NCBI RefSeq assembly: GCF_026262505.1
Contig: NC_067203.1
Location: forward strand, 27,633,411 to 27,697,410
Reading direction: 5' to 3'
Origin: Trichomonas vaginalis G3
Taxonomy: Eukaryota; Parabasalia; Trichomonadida; Trichomonadidae
Length of the DNA: 64,000 nucleotides
Shown here: one piece after another, positions 1 to 12,489 of the stretch
How the letters are laid out: each line of letters starts with the position of its first letter
Position numbering within the stretch: the stretch's first letter is position 1
The notes under the pieces: generated by a model
What the model was told of the DNA's origin: nothing
Database searches by the model: none
The model's input: only the letters and a program-made list of their open reading frames with translations
Made by a program: the position numbers and the translations under genes

Positions 1-280
1 CGTTTTTAATATAAAGTTCGATCCATTTTTGATAAAATTTACTCGCGTAATGTGAACCCATTTCAACTCCTATATGATGGCAATGTTCTTCATTAACTTT
101 GCTTATAGTAAACACTCCATTTTGTTCTTCAACCCTAAATTTTGCCTTGCATAGGGGATACGAACATGAATAAGTGACATATTGCTTTGGAGATCCCGTT
201 CTTCTTCTGTATGGGACACCGCCCTTGACTTCCTGTTTAATACCAAAAGCAATAAGCTCCTCTAAGTCCACCGAAATCAT
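1..280 (-). CDS. MULE zinc-finger part, partial at window edge
   Basis: N-terminal 93 codons only; the rest lies left of the window. Codon 66 is His here (base 85 is G), so the zinc pattern reads C-x4-C-x21-H-x-H. Confidence 0.75.
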   Translation of the reverse strand, partial: MISVDLEELIAFGIKQEVKGGVPYRRRTGSPKQYVTYSCSYPLCKAKFRVEEQNGVFTISKVNEEHCHHIGVEMGSHYASKFYQKWIELYIKN

Positions 281-562
281 AAAAATGAAATGATTTTGAA
301 AAGAGTTAACAAAATTCAAATCACATCAAAAACAAAAACACATAAAAATATTTTATTATACTCATTCGAAATTAAAAATAATAAAATTTATATATATTAA
401 TTTCATTAAATCAAGGTTAAAAATCTCACCGGAAAAATAACCTCAGTGTGATAAATTTATCACCGGAAAAATTTACAATAAGGTTAATACCGAAAATATC
501 GAAAAATCAACATTTAAGGTTAATTTAAGAGTATGCACTTTTGTCACCTACTCCCTTTTTAA
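281..562. promoter_or_regulatory. Divergent promoter region, left-edge copy
   Basis: Same palindrome at 448-463 with tcaccggaaaaat at 426-438 and 460-472. The initiator-like tcatttcattttt on the - strand is at 281-293. Confidence 0.5.
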
Positions 563-1981
563 ATGAATCTTATTATTAACTCGAGCTATTTCAAAGAGAA
601 TCGGCATAATAGCTTAAGCAGATTATACTACGGTGCAGTAAAGAATTTTTGCATTATTTATTTAATATTTGCCTTCATATTTGTGGATTATCTATTAGAA
701 CAAAATCTAAATCTAACAATTATGTTTCAATTGGAGCAGGAACAATTTATCGATGCTTTCAGTAATATTAACTTCACACAAAACGATGCGGGCGTTCATG
801 AACTTCAAATCCATCCTGGAATAAAGGTTCTTCATAATTTTTCTGCAATAAGAACAGAAGAAACATTCTTTAGTGCTGGCCACAAAATCTTTGTTACAGT
901 ATTCGATAGTGGATTCATGAAGGAGTATTTCCTTTATCTCCCACCATTTGACAGTTACATTCCGAAAGGTCTAACTCCGAAACAGACAGACCTTTTCTGG
1001 AAACAAGAGGAAAATCATATACATTACTCAGATTTCCATATTCCGCATATTGATGTTGTATGGACTGTTAAAAATGGAATTTCATCACTTTCTAATGCTC
1101 ATTCTTGTCGCAAAAGCAACTCTTCTCATCATCTAAACTTCTGCAAATGGCCTACGACCGTTAATAATCCAGAAATCAAAGGAACGGCCTTAGTTGTCGG
1201 CAGCCATCAGATAAACTACTTCCAACACTTTTTTGATAACGGGTTACCGCATTACGCCGCTGGCTCTCTCGCCACAGGTATTTCTCCCCAAATGATAACT
1301 GTTGTTTCTACAGCCTGCAATCCAGTAACGATAGAAACTCTAGAAAAACTCGGCTACAAGTCGCGCCAGAACTGTCAAAGCGATGGAAAGCAAGTTAGTG
1401 CCGAGTTACTTATCATGTGCACTGCAACTCGAGTTGTCCATCATTATTTCTTCGACTGGTACCAGGAGCTAATGAGGATACCGATAGCTGAACGTTCTAA
1501 AGTCATTTTACTGCCAAGAGGCAAAGGGAGTGGCGGAAGAGGTAGTAGAATCATTCAAAATCTCCATGACATTGTCCCTCATCTCAGTAAAATCTTCGGA
1601 TCCGAAAACGTCATCATTCACGATCAAAATTCTCCAGAAAAGACACTTTCAGCACTAATCAATAAATTCAGTACCGCGAGATACATAATTGGGCCTCATG
1701 GAGGAGCTTTTTATAACCAATTCTTTTCTGGAACAAATACAACAATTGTGGAAATGCTTCCTGTCAAAGAGAACGGATATTACCCAGAACAAACTGGTCC
1801 AAGATCGATGTCATTTGCACACTTGGCTATGTACACGAACACAGAATGCTTACACCAAGATTTTTACAGATACTATACAATAAGTGATCAGATCAACTAT
1901 AATATTAATATAACCGATTTCATGAATTGGTTTAAATTTAATTTTAGAAATGATACTTTTGTTGTTAATGCTTCTTCATAA
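563..1981 (+). CDS. GT61-like (DUF563) glycosyltransferase, type II membrane protein (GT-A)
   Basis: A 472-residue protein. It has a short cytosolic N-terminus, a hydrophobic segment at about residues 27-45 (signal anchor, type II topology) and a lumenal domain with seven N-glycosylation sequons, at about N70, N92, N186, N392, N449, N463 and N469. The C-terminal half has marks of the DUF563/GT61 fold: NYFQHFFDNGLPHY at 218-231, LPRGKGSGGRGSR at 317-329, and IIGPHGGAFYNQFF at 375-388, the last matching the family's Gly-x-His-Gly-Ala nucleotide-sugar region. GT61 enzymes transfer sugars such as xylose, arabinose or GlcNAc to glycans in the secretory pathway; the acceptor here cannot be told. 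The ATG is the first in frame and is preceded by the 283-bp divergent region shared with the MULE ORF. The stop is TAA. The gene may act as the cell's copy or be cargo of the tandem unit. Confidence 0.85.
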   Translation: MNLIINSSYFKENRHNSLSRLYYGAVKNFCIIYLIFAFIFVDYLLEQNLNLTIMFQLEQEQFIDAFSNINFTQNDAGVHELQIHPGIKVLHNFSAIRTEETFFSAGHKIFVTVFDSGFMKEYFLYLPPFDSYIPKGLTPKQTDLFWKQEENHIHYSDFHIPHIDVVWTVKNGISSLSNAHSCRKSNSSHHLNFCKWPTTVNNPEIKGTALVVGSHQINYFQHFFDNGLPHYAAGSLATGISPQMITVVSTACNPVTIETLEKLGYKSRQNCQSDGKQVSAELLIMCTATRVVHHYFFDWYQELMRIPIAERSKVILLPRGKGSGGRGSRIIQNLHDIVPHLSKIFGSENVIIHDQNSPEKTLSALINKFSTARYIIGPHGGAFYNQFFSGTNTTIVEMLPVKENGYYPEQTGPRSMSFAHLAMYTNTECLHQDFYRYYTISDQINYNINITDFMNWFKFNFRNDTFVVNASS

Positions 1982-2825
1982 TTTAAGACTTTGTTTGTAT
2001 AAAGAGGTAGGGCAACGATAGGTCAAAAAGGCTTCTCTGATAGATTTCCTTGCCTTTTGGATATGCTATAATATATAGCCTAGCATGATAGGATATGATG
2101 TCAAAAGTTAGAACATAACTTAGGATCTTGAGAAAAATGAAAAACAAAAATTACATAAAAAAAGAAAATTTTATCTAATTTGTTTTTTTGGACCGAATAA
2201 GTAATTTTATTGAATTTCAATACGACACATAGATTTTATTATTAGTAATAAATATAATGGTTTACTATTAACAAGGAACCTAAACTAATGAAAATTTGAT
2301 TTCAAATATTGTATATGATTATCATAGATTACCAAAATATATTGCTATTTATGAGGATATAATATTGATTATTAGTAAATCGTATAAATTTAATAAATAT
2401 ACCATGAATATTGAATGAATTTCTTGATTCATAGGGGTAAAACGCGCTTTTATATGATTTAGACAGAGAATTTATGAGATGTAAATAACACAATAAAGGT
2501 TTATATTGAATATTTTCTAAAAATAAATCGAAATTATAAAAAACAATACATTTATTCATTGAAACTACTTGGACAAATATGAAACAAGCATTCAGGCAAT
2601 TCTTTTGAGACTTCAACGCATCTGATAATTTTTATATAACTTCACCTCTTATGCTTAGAGTGGAGGTATTGAGATCGTAGAAGTATAGATGAGCTCACAT
2701 TCAGATATGATGTGTGAACTTCTGTTTTCACTGCAATTTTGAATCAGAATAAACTCAAAACAAGAATAAAATGATATACTCACTCTCTAAATGTGTTCGA
2801 GATTTAAAGTTGTATGAATAAAACG

Positions 2826-2874
2826 ATTCATCTTTCGAAGCCTCCCATTTAATGAGAGACTTCGAAAGATGAAT
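2826..2874. repeat. Hairpin with 15-bp perfect arms
   Basis: Arms attcatctttcgaag (2826-2840) and its reverse complement (2860-2874) enclose a 19-base centre. It lies in the spacer about 850 bases after GT-A, outside the main hairpin block, and is unchanged in all four units. Function unknown. Confidence 0.8.
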
Positions 2875-3300
2875 GTATTCATGTAGATGAAATACTATAT
2901 ATGACCATGTGTGATACTAAAGATATCAAAATGTTCATTTTTAAGTGCAATAGAAGGGTTATCTCTCGTAAAATCTCAATTTAAGGAAGATTTAGAAAGA
3001 ACTCCTTTCCTAAGTAGATAGTGTGTGGTTTCTGTCTTTTGGTTGATCAGGAACTATGAAATTAAGTCGGACAGAAAGAAGTTCTTTCCAAAACAGACTC
3101 CAAATGAGTTGTTCGAAAAGAACTTCCTTCTGTATATGGATAATTGTAGTTACCGCACTGAAGTATGTAATTGTGATGATGGAGTTCTCGATAAATCTAA
3201 AATCGGATTAAGATTAATTGAAAACTCAAGTAATTCTTTGAAATCTTGTGTTGTCTGGCACTATAATAACCAAAGAATGAGAATATTATGTTGAATGATG

Positions 3301-3346
3301 AGTACGTGTGCTCGGCATTCGCCGAGCGAATTGAGTTTAACGTACT
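3301..3346. repeat. Nested palindrome with GC-rich core
   Basis: An outer pair agtacgt (3301-3307) and acgtact (3340-3346) encloses an inner 7-bp GC-rich hairpin gctcggc-attc-gccgagc (3310-3327). A GC-rich stem is conspicuous in this AT-rich spacer. It lies just left of DR-A and just after the short open stretch at 3025-3294. Confidence 0.7.
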
Positions 3347-3370
3347 ATGAAAAGTGACAAATTTGGGCTT

Positions 3371-4569
3371 TTTTTTAGGGTTATGATCTCTTCCTTTCTG
3401 CTCAATACGACAGAAATGAAAGAATGAATTTGTACTCCCTAATTGATTACTACAATCTGTATCTATCTTTAACATAGAATTAGCTGCATTGTGATTTATA
3501 CTCCAGAATTATTCAATTTAAGATCAACCTCGTAAATTTTAATCATATTGCACCAATACTCCTACGTTGAGATAAGAACATGATTATACATACCAAAGCC
3601 CCATATTAAAAATCAAAATTTAGCACCTCCATTATGCAACCACATTATTCGTCGCAAATAAGTATATTTACGCATATTATGATGCATATTCACACAACTC
3701 GTATACATGAAAAGTTATTAAAATCAGACAAAATTATTGCAATAAGGAAAAAAAAACAACTTTATTATATATGTTAGTAATGAATTACAAATATTTCTAC
3801 AAAGAATGCTCAATACTTCATATAATCTTCGAATATTTCTTATTACAAGTTAATACATTTTGACTCGAACATGATAAACAAAAGCTGACACGCTGATTAC
3901 TACATTTATGAAAATATAGTACGTTTCCATTCATCTGTTTACTTGTTTTTGTTGGAATAAAATCATTTTTTTTTCTTTCATGAAATAAGAATTTTGCTGC
4001 GAAAGCAATATCTCTAACAATAATTAATACATTACGTCAACTCTGGAATGAGTATTTATCAAATATGATATCAAAATCAAAAATTAGTTTTTTTTATGAG
4101 TAAAAACGATGTAAATTGATTATTTGACTAATTATCAAATACTTTGATTTTCCAAATTTTTTTCGAAATTGATTTTTTCATGTGAAAATTCAAATTGTTT
4201 AATTTCATTTTTGAAATTTTGAATTTTTTTTGGAATTTTGAGTTGATCAATTCAGCAGAATTGATAATGCTATTGCTTTAGGGCATACCACAAGGTGATG
4301 AATAAAAGGTGAACATTAACAAATTATTTTAAATCACAAATATCATCCTCATCAACTTTAATTCTAAAAAGAACTGTACTGAATTATGAAAATGCATGAT
4401 TTACATTATTAAAATCTTTGAATGAAAATAGTACAAGATAAGTTTTTATTCATTTTTAATTAGATTTAAACGAAAAACTACTCCATATTAAAATTTAAGT
4501 CGAGAAATCGTATTTTGTTCTTATTTGTTAGCATTTTGTAGACATTCTAATCTTGAATTAATTTGTTAC
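3371..4569 (+). repeat. DR-A: left copy of an old diverged 1.2-kb direct duplication
   Basis: Aligns colinearly with DR-B (11096-12295 in the same unit) in the same orientation. Shared blocks include cttcctttctgctc near the left end, gtttccattcatct, a 29-base exact block at 4055-4083 (matching 27157-27185 of unit 2) and a 30-base exact block beginning tccaaatttttttcgaaatt near 4151. Between blocks it has many substitutions and small indels, so the duplication is far older than the 15.4-kb amplification. No coding sense is visible in either copy. Confidence 0.8.
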
Positions 4570-5274
4570 ATGATATTATTAACAAATTTAACTGAAAAAA
4601 TATGTTAATATGGAATAAACCATGATTATATAAGCTATCAATGCTATATATACATATGTAAAAGATTCATATTAACTCAATTAACAAAAATATGATAGAT
4701 TTTCATAAAGGTTCAATCTAGGTTCGTCCGAAAATTTTGATTTTTATATAGAAGACATAGTTTCATATACATAATTAAATTTTCAAACAAATTTGATCAT
4801 ACCATTTATTAAGCAGGATAGTATATTAATTACCATCAGTATAAAAATATAAAAATGATTATATTTAATTATTGCATAATTTAGTCAAAGAGTTATAAGC
4901 CTCAAGTGATCGTTATCACCTTCAATGCACGTATACTTTATTGATTCATAGATATTTAATCTATGTTTGACATGTTGTTGTCGTCATTCGTTTTGTTCCC
5001 ATTCTTCCTAAGTTAGAATTAGAGAATACACCATCCACATCATCTAATTTGGTCCTCAGCGATAGATTGGTTCATTTTGGAGGAGTCCCATCAGACAGTT
5101 TTCGAGCACCAAATATCAAATTTTAATGTATACAAATCTTTAGTGATTTATCTCTTTTATGATGAGTAAAAGGTTTCTGCTCATCAACATTTGATTTCCG
5201 ACATATATGATTTCTAATTGCAATTATTTACTTTCTTTTTATAATCTAACTCTGTGACTCATACCATAAATTAA

Positions 5275-5463
5275 TTATTGGAAAGTGTCAATATGTTTGG
5301 CACAACGAATGGCGGAAGATACCAAACCATGCAGGGAATATGATACGTTTAAGATCTCCGAACTTTTTTTCCAAAAATTTTCTATCGTTGCCCTACCTCT
5401 TTGTATAAACTGTTCCATAAAATTTCTGATAATTGAAAATTTTGTATGATCGGCAGTTTTCAA
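5275..5463 (-). other. Short coding-like stretch, possible decayed gene
   Basis: A 62-codon ATG-started frame on the - strand with a plausible composition (it contains FIQRGRATIENFWKKSSEI and SLHGLVSSAIRCAKH) but no recognised domain. The sequence beyond it to about 4965 has a higher GC level than its surroundings and coding-like words in other frames, as in an old pseudogene. Bases 5382-5409 match 1994-2021 in inverted orientation at 26 of 28 positions, so part of it occurs again just after GT-A. It could equally be chance. Confidence 0.3.
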
Positions 5464-8400
5464 TAAAGATTTAAATCAAAAATGAGTCATGCGTGGCTAA
5501 CTATACAAAGGTACATTCACTAGGCAATAACAGTAAAATGGGATGAAAATAGGATAAATAGCATCCCTATATAGTGCCTAACAATATTTATACGGGCCAA
5601 AAAAAATTTGGCTAGAGATTTGGCGAGTTATAAAACTTAGAAAATTGAGAGGGATTTTTATTTTTGAATTTTTTTTGGAAAGTTAAAATTGCGATTAAAA
5701 ATCGATTTCCAGGAGAACTAAGCATCTCATCATATATTTAAATCGATAAAAATATTAAATAATAGTTGAATAGTATAACAACGTGAAATTATGGCTGAAT
5801 CTACAGAAAAAATGAACATATTTGACATTTTTGAAAATTCATACGTTAGATGGTGACAGACTCATAAACTATACTTTAGCTAAGATTGATATATGGTTTC
5901 AACAACACATGGTTAAAATCGTAAAAATATTTTAGATTTCAAAAAGATATATATGGTAATATAATGGAACAAAGTCAACAAATAGCATGTTAAATATGTT
6001 ATAATTAACTTTTTATTAGATCCAATAGTAGATATCGAATGGTTTCCAGCTTTATGGTTAAATATTTTCTTTTCGAGCTTCTCTTTAACTGTTGTATTAA
6101 GGTTGTAAATTTTTGATGCTAGAAACTATGGAATCTTCTTTGCTGCTGCATTTTTCTTGAGAGTTCTTGCAATTTCGAATAGATCTGCGCATTGTATGAA
6201 ATGGAGGCTTTAAAATATCTTGAAAACAGAATAGGACTGCTTTTCCAAAGGAATGCTTACTTGTAAATCAGAGAGTTTCAAAATTGACAGCAAGATTATC
6301 ATCATAACTGTCGATTTTGCTGCGAAAAAGGAAGACAAGTAATTAACAAATCATTTACTGTTGTTCATCAAAAGAAGAAAACTTTGATAACAACTAATGA
6401 TGATAAAATCAAGCTATCTTTTAATATTTTAAATTGATAAGACATTCAAAATATTTGAATGGTTTAAAATATTTTCTTTTAATTTCTATAAGATATTATC
6501 ATGATTATATAATAAAATTTAAATTTTTATTCAAAAAGGCAATATTTCAAACTTTTAATTTCAAAAATCTTAATTCTGCAATAAGTGTATTTAATTGTAG
6601 CAAATTTAATGATCCTTCGTCATGCTTAGCAATTTGGAACTCATAAATTAATGATTTCTTCAAGTAAAATTCTGCATTATTTCAAAAGTCAATAATTCTC
6701 TAGTAACTTTTCTTCAAACCTTAACCATTATATTATATGTATAATGGAGAATAATTGCAAAGAAAGATAGCCGAATTTACTGGGTAGTTCTTGTGATGCG
6801 AAATAATTGCAAATTAACACCTAGTTTTAACAGCATCAATCTCTTTTTGCTCTCATTTAAATGCATTCGCACACTTTAATTTTGAAATATAAGAGTTTTG
6901 GAAATTATCAAATTTATCTGCTCAAATACTATAGATCTTCATAAGTGTTAATAGAATCATTAGCCTTACATATAGTGTTTAATATAATGATGCACATTAT
7001 ACTGGGATTCATTCCTTATTCATCTAGTTATTATAAGATTTACAACCCCATGAAAATTTAAAATTTTGTCAAAAATAGTGAATGTACCTTTCTCAAAACT
7101 TAAGATATCCTCCGAGTTCAAAGATTTAAAAAAACACAAAAAAATTAACTTTACTCTTTTGAGATCCTTATCAGATGTGCAACAATTTGATGCAGTATCG
7201 CAATTCGAATCCGATTTTTTAATGTAGATGTACTCTAACATTCTTGAAAAAATGCAAAATGATATTAATTAAGCTTTTCATTTCTTTATCATACACGAAA
7301 CAAAATCATTCATTATACTAAAATTTATCAAAGTTTGAATAACGAAAAAAATAATATCTAAATTTTTACATTGAGTCGGCTATTGATATGGTCAATATTA
7401 AATCGTTTAAAAATGGGCATTGGCCAGAATAATACCCACTAAAATAAAGGTAGGTCAACAAAATCGTAACGATGCTTTCTTGATTTTGGTAATGGATTTA
7501 GACTATGTAGGTACTCGGTGACTAATAGACGAAGAATGGAAGAAAACTGCAAGAGGGATTTCGAGGAAATATTATTAAAATTAACATTTGATTCTTTGAC
7601 TTGCAAATAAACATATTTGTACTATTAATCGGTTTTACAGAATAGATCTTGCGTTATTGTATGTTTTGAAAAAGTATCTAGAATTTTTCCTAAGATACTC
7701 ATTTTGCGAGATAAAATGATATACCATCTACTAGACATTTGTGCATTGCTTCCTATATGTAGCTAGTAACTACAGAAATTGTAGTTTCAGGAAATTTGAA
7801 TACATTTGGAATTCTAAGAAAGACATTGTAATATTGAGCATCTCCTATTTCAATATACCATATTGATGAAAATATAAATTCATGTAATCTGTCCTTAAAT
7901 ATGCTATCTAAACTTGTGATAGAAACTCAATTTCACCAGAAAATATGAGAAAATTCCAAATTGTGAAATAAAACGAACATATTCACATATGAGATAACAA
8001 CCATCTATATTAGGTTTCTCAATTCTTCATTCAAAATTCCAAAAAAAATTCAAAAATTTGAAAATGAAGAGAAGAAATATGAATTTTCCATGAAAATTTG
8101 CAAAATGAAAAAATTTTGGAATTACAAATATTATTTATTTTTGATGCTTGTTCCAAAATATGTCTTTTTTCCCATATCTGATATGAATATTTTGGATTAT
8201 TATTATAATTTATATTTATTGACATATTTCATGATATTCATATAATGGTTTGTTTTAGGGAATGAATGAGAATATATTTATTTAAAAAAAGAGAAAAGGT
8301 ATTAGAATAGATTTTTATTTGAGCGTATTTAAAAGGTTCTACTTCAAAAACTTTATGTAGTTTACTTTTGTAAGCAACGTAAAACAATATCTTTAAGTTA

Positions 8401-8973
8401 TTTGTTGCAATTCGGGGATTAATCGTGAATTTTTGTTGTATATTAGTTAAAAATTAGTTTTTAGTAGATAAATTCGTCATGTTCCCGTTTGTAACTCATT
8501 TTGTTTTTGCTTTATTGATGAAATTTCAATTTGTTGAGTGAATATCGACAAATTTGTTAAATCTTGTTTTAAGCGCAGCAGCAATATTTGGAGTCTATTA
8601 ACTATATCTAGACTTTCAGTATTTTGCATTATTTTTATTGTTGAGGTTAGAACAATCGCCTAACTAAGTAACGCATGTATGTAAAATGACTTTTTCGCGA
8701 AAACGGTCTTGCAGATTTTTACGAGAGTAAGATATCAATATATACAACAATTGAGGATTAATTTTATTGCAGTGGTTTACGATTTTCATCGTTCAAAGTA
8801 TCGGGGCAGATTATTAAATTTTAAGCTATACAATTTCCATTGTAGAGCTTTATATTTTGAAAGAATAGAACAATTGGACATATTATTATTAAGTATAAAT
8901 GGAATCGATTTTAAATTGCATATATGTCAACACTGTTTCTGACATTAATGTAAATACAAAGTACTAAACTACT

Positions 8974-9460
8974 ATGCATGAAGAAAACTTCAATTTCTCT
9001 CCACAATTAAGAGAAGTTTGGAGTTTTATTACTGAGAAAAATCCGCTTGAAGTTGTTCATGAGAATTTAAAAAATTGCAAACAATTTCTTTAATCGTTCG
9101 GACATCAAAATTGAAATAAAAATTGTTGCACCTTTTTCGACAGTAAATGATAATAAAAAAAGAATTTTCAGAGGTGTAAAAAATAAACTTCTCAAATAGA
9201 AGGACCATGCTAAATGGAATGCGTCGCATACCCACCCAGTAAAAGTATTTGTGAAGCCATCCAGAGGAGTTAGGGCTTCTCCGTGCGTCATTGTTATGCC
9301 TCAAAACCAGAAACGAAGAGAGGAGACGAAATTTCCAAATTAATTTTGGAATCCCGGCCCAAATCAAAAATTTAACCATATTTCCCAGTAGAGTGGAAGA
9401 AACTACTTATTATAAACAATCTTTATTAAAGAATAAACACCCACATCTCTGTAAAATTCT
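8974..9460 (+). pseudogene. Coding-like remains of unknown origin
   Basis: Starts with a 39-codon ATG frame (8974-9093) containing NFSPQLREVWSFITEKNPLE, which looks like real helical protein. The following 300 bases have a raised GC level and open stretches in another + frame, for example THPVKVFVKPSRGVRASPCV near 9230-9290. A 116-codon ATG frame on the - strand (9029-9379) overlaps the same bases and is an alternative reading. I recognise no family on either strand. It looks like a decayed gene lying 3' of, and convergent with, GT-B. Confidence 0.35.
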
Positions 9461-9707
9461 TTTTTTATATTTACTGTCAGAAAAAGTGCAAACAATTTTT
9501 TTCTTTCAATTTTGATTTGCGAACGATTTTTTTTCTTGCGAAATAACGTACTAAAATACACTTTTTTAAAATTTTATCAATTTGTTATGGTATATCTTTA
9601 TGATAATGAATAAAATGCTTATTTTTCATAAGTAAATACATAATTTATGCTGAAACACAAAAAATAACACGAAAATTTCTCTACAAACATAGTATAAATT
9701 GAAGTTA

Positions 9708-10952
9708 CTAAAATTCATGAGGTGGTGAATTCAAGTAACTTGGTTCATGAAAATGAACAACAACATCTTCCATTGTTGTCCAATGTCTTGCATTAACGGC
9801 ATCAACTACTCTCTGTGTGTATTTCACCATTGCAGGAACATCCACAGGATAAACGTCGGGGCCTTTATGTGGAGTTTTAGGATGGATAACTCCAATTAAG
9901 AAAAATCTTAAATTCGCGCAAAGCTGAAGATTTGGTTCATCTACCTGAGTAGTGAACATTAAACACATTCCACACTTTTCATGCATAAATATTGAGTTAT
10001 AAATACCAGATCCGCAAGGAGCAACAAGAACTTTCAATGATTGCCAAAACTTAACAATTGTTTCTACAGAACTTGAGAATTGAGAATCAGCTATTTCCCA
10101 TTTACAGCCTTCATCAATCTTTGTACCACTACTTATGGCTTCATAAAGCTTATTAACATCATCGAAATTTCTTCCACTTCCCTTTGGTCTGTCATTGATC
10201 ACAAACCTTGTAGGTTTGATTTTATTAAAGTTGACTTTTGTTTTTATCAGCTTTCGTAGCCTGTCAAGGCCTCCTGCAGTGTAGCCGTGAGCATATTCTA
10301 AACTATTTATCAGCCAAAGGGAGTGAACATATATTTGTTGTGACAAATCTACAAACGTCACTTTATATCCTAAAAAGTTTAAGATTTCTTGAGTAATTTC
10401 TCGATACATCGGAGGGGAATTAACCATGAAGCCTCTTGAAACCAAATCTTGTGGAACAAGCATCATTGCACAAAGGAAATCATGAATATTGTGGCCATAC
10501 ATATTAAAATACTGAATATAATAAACTAATTCAAATAATTCTCCAGTTGTCTGCATCATTGTGTGACCGCCATGGTCCTGATAAATTGTCTTAAAACTTC
10601 GCTTTTCATCTGAGATCTGACCTTTCGAAACAAAAACGTCTTTAAATAATGTAACATAAACCATACTATGAGTTATGTAATTGCTCGGAACTATTGCTCG
10701 TTCTGTATATGTTCGACCTGATATCAGGGCATAGTTAATCACTTTCGGATCATTTTGATAAAAAACCTTATCCATTTGAACATAGGGACATTGATACCAC
10801 CATGTTTTATGGTTAATGTTTTCTTGTGTTTTCGGTCCTATTATTCTGACGCTGAAGCGAATTAAAGAATCTTCATATCTATAATTCGAAAAAATGGTCA
10901 AGAAGGAAGAAAAAGCAATAAAGAAGTTTATAAATATTGCATTAGGTTGCAT
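9708..10952 (-). CDS. Divergent GT61-like membrane protein (GT-B)
   Basis: A 414-residue protein with a hydrophobic N-terminal segment at about residues 5-22 (signal anchor or signal peptide). The rest resembles the lumenal DUF563/GT61 domain in order: YFNMYGHNIHDFLCAMML at 148-165 stands where GT-A has NYFQHFFDNGLPHY; FVINDRPKGSGRNFDD at 250-265 matches the LPRGKGSGGRGS region; VLVAPCGSGIYNSIF at 308-322 matches IIGPHGGAFYNQFF. The usual His-Gly of the last motif is replaced by Cys-Gly-Ser-Gly, so activity is uncertain. The ATG is the first after an in-frame TAA about 75 bases upstream. The end carries two adjacent stops (TAG TAA). It is transcribed towards GT-A, and the upstream side faces DR-B. 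Confidence 0.7.
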   Translation of the reverse strand: MQPNAIFINFFIAFSSFLTIFSNYRYEDSLIRFSVRIIGPKTQENINHKTWWYQCPYVQMDKVFYQNDPKVINYALISGRTYTERAIVPSNYITHSMVYVTLFKDVFVSKGQISDEKRSFKTIYQDHGGHTMMQTTGELFELVYYIQYFNMYGHNIHDFLCAMMLVPQDLVSRGFMVNSPPMYREITQEILNFLGYKVTFVDLSQQIYVHSLWLINSLEYAHGYTAGGLDRLRKLIKTKVNFNKIKPTRFVINDRPKGSGRNFDDVNKLYEAISSGTKIDEGCKWEIADSQFSSSVETIVKFWQSLKVLVAPCGSGIYNSIFMHEKCGMCLMFTTQVDEPNLQLCANLRFFLIGVIHPKTPHKGPDVYPVDVPAMVKYTQRVVDAVNARHWTTMEDVVVHFHEPSYLNSPPHEF

Positions 10953-11095
10953 TGAAGAGCTTGCTTTGTCTGTTAATGATGTCTGGGATTCCGTAAGGAG
11001 TTCTGCTGCAAAAAAATGATGAATGGATTAAACTCTGATAACACCCAATTTATATATAATCCATTGTGGTGGTCTTTTTAAAAAACGAGTCCTTT

Positions 11096-12295
11096 TTTTC
11101 TGAGATTTCTGATCGCTTCCTTTCTGCTCGTCATGCCCGAAATGGAAGAAATGATTGATATAGCCGAACTTATTACTCTAATTGGCAATTATCTTGTATA
11201 ATACAATTAGTTGCATTGTCAGTTATTCTCAAGCATTATCGAATTTAAATTCAGCATCGCTAATTTGCATTGTATTGCAACAGCACATGTGTGTTGAGAT
11301 AACAATAATATTACACCAGCTAAAATCACACAATAAAAATCGAAATTTTGCATCTCGAAAAAACAACAACAGAATTCTTCGTAATCTTGGGTATTTACAT
11401 ACATTGTGATACATATTCGAATGACCTGAATGTATGGGAAGTTACTAAAATTTGAGGAATTTATTGCAATAAAATAAACAAAGGTCATCCTTATTATATA
11501 AATTTGTAAAGAATAGCGAAGACCTTTACAATGTATGCACAGTCCCGCATATTAACTTTGAATATTTCTGATTTCATTTTGAAACATTTTGACTAGAGTA
11601 TTGATAACTCAAATTTCGATATAGTTACTACATTAATGCTAATGTAGTAAGTTTCCATTCATCTATTTACTTGATGTTATTGAAATAAATCAATTTTATT
11701 TAACTATCCTTAAATAATATTTTTGTTGTGGAAACAATATATCTAACGATGGTTATGGTATCTGACTAACTTGGAATGAATGTTTATAAATATGATATCA
11801 AAATCAAAAAAATAAATGTGTTTAATGATTAAAAACTAGTTAAATTGAATGTTTGACTAATTGTCCAGTACTTTGATTATCCAAATTTTTTCGAAATTGA
11901 TTTTTTCAAGAGAAACATTTAAATTTTGAATTTCATTTTTGAATTTTCGAATTTTTTTTGGAGTCTTAAACTGATAAATTAAGCATAATTTGTAATGCCA
12001 TCGCTTTATGTACAACATATGGTGATGAAATGAAGGCGGATTTTAAAAACTTATTTTAAATCAAAAATATTTTCCTCATTATCATTAATTCTAAATTGAT
12101 ATATACAATACACAGATAAGGCGTGAACTAAATTAGAAATATACTTGAATAAGAAGAGTAAAAGTCAAGTTTTTATTCATTTTATAATTGATTTAAACAA
12201 AAAATTACTTCATTTAATATTCTAGTCGCTAGATGAGATTTTGCTCGTATTTGTTTACAGAGCCATATCATTTCTTGCAATTGAATTTGTTATGG
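11096..12295 (+). repeat. DR-B: right copy of the diverged 1.2-kb duplication
   Basis: Colinear with DR-A, starting at the T-run before cttcctttctgctc and ending near gaatttgttatgg. It lies directly upstream of GT-B (transcribed away from it). This unit 1 copy has several one-base deletions near 11620-11830 that units 2-4 lack. Small open stretches inside it on both strands are not credible genes. Confidence 0.8.
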
Positions 12296-12328
12296 AAAGA
12301 GGTATGGAAAAAGTTTTTCGTAGAGAAT

Positions 12329-12361
12329 ACAATATCTCATATAACAAACGTGAGATATTGT
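12329..12361. repeat. 11-bp hairpin between DR-B and the 121-bp array
   Basis: Arms acaatatctca and tgagatattgt are perfect complements around an 11-base centre. The stretch 12296-12489 holds nothing else I can name. Confidence 0.6.
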
Positions 12362-12489
12362 TGTAAAAATCCGTAATTTAGTCAATCCAACATACTTTAC
12401 AATATGAAAATTGAATTCGATATTGAGATTGGGACAAAGTTGCAATTCGGCACTTTTTGTAAAAAAATGGGGTCATACTCATAATGAAT

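Larger units (their letters stand above)
1..562. repeat. Right end of a preceding tandem unit (partial)
   Basis: Base 1 aligns with base 15377 of unit 1. The piece holds the N-terminal part of the MULE zinc-finger ORF and the divergent promoter region, so the array continues to the left of the window. Confidence 0.95.
1982..9707. other. AT-rich GT-A to GT-B spacer, unit 1
   Basis: No convincing gene is seen in this 7.7 kb. It contains: a hairpin (2826-2874); an open stretch at 3025-3294 (+) that begins with GTG, has an ATG only at 3136 and matches no family known to me; a small nested palindrome (3301-3346); diverged repeat DR-A (3371-4569); coding-like remains on the - strand (about 4965-5463) and on the + strand (about 8974-9460). 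The short open stretches at 6434-6646 (+), 7020-7241 (-), 8031-8225 (-) and 8709-8942 (+) are low-complexity or lack a good start and are not called. Around 7450-7575 (+) a short coding-like stretch is interrupted by TGA. The rest is A/T-rich sequence with repeated T-runs such as gaattttttttgga near 4210, 5655 and, inverted, 8035. Confidence 0.6.
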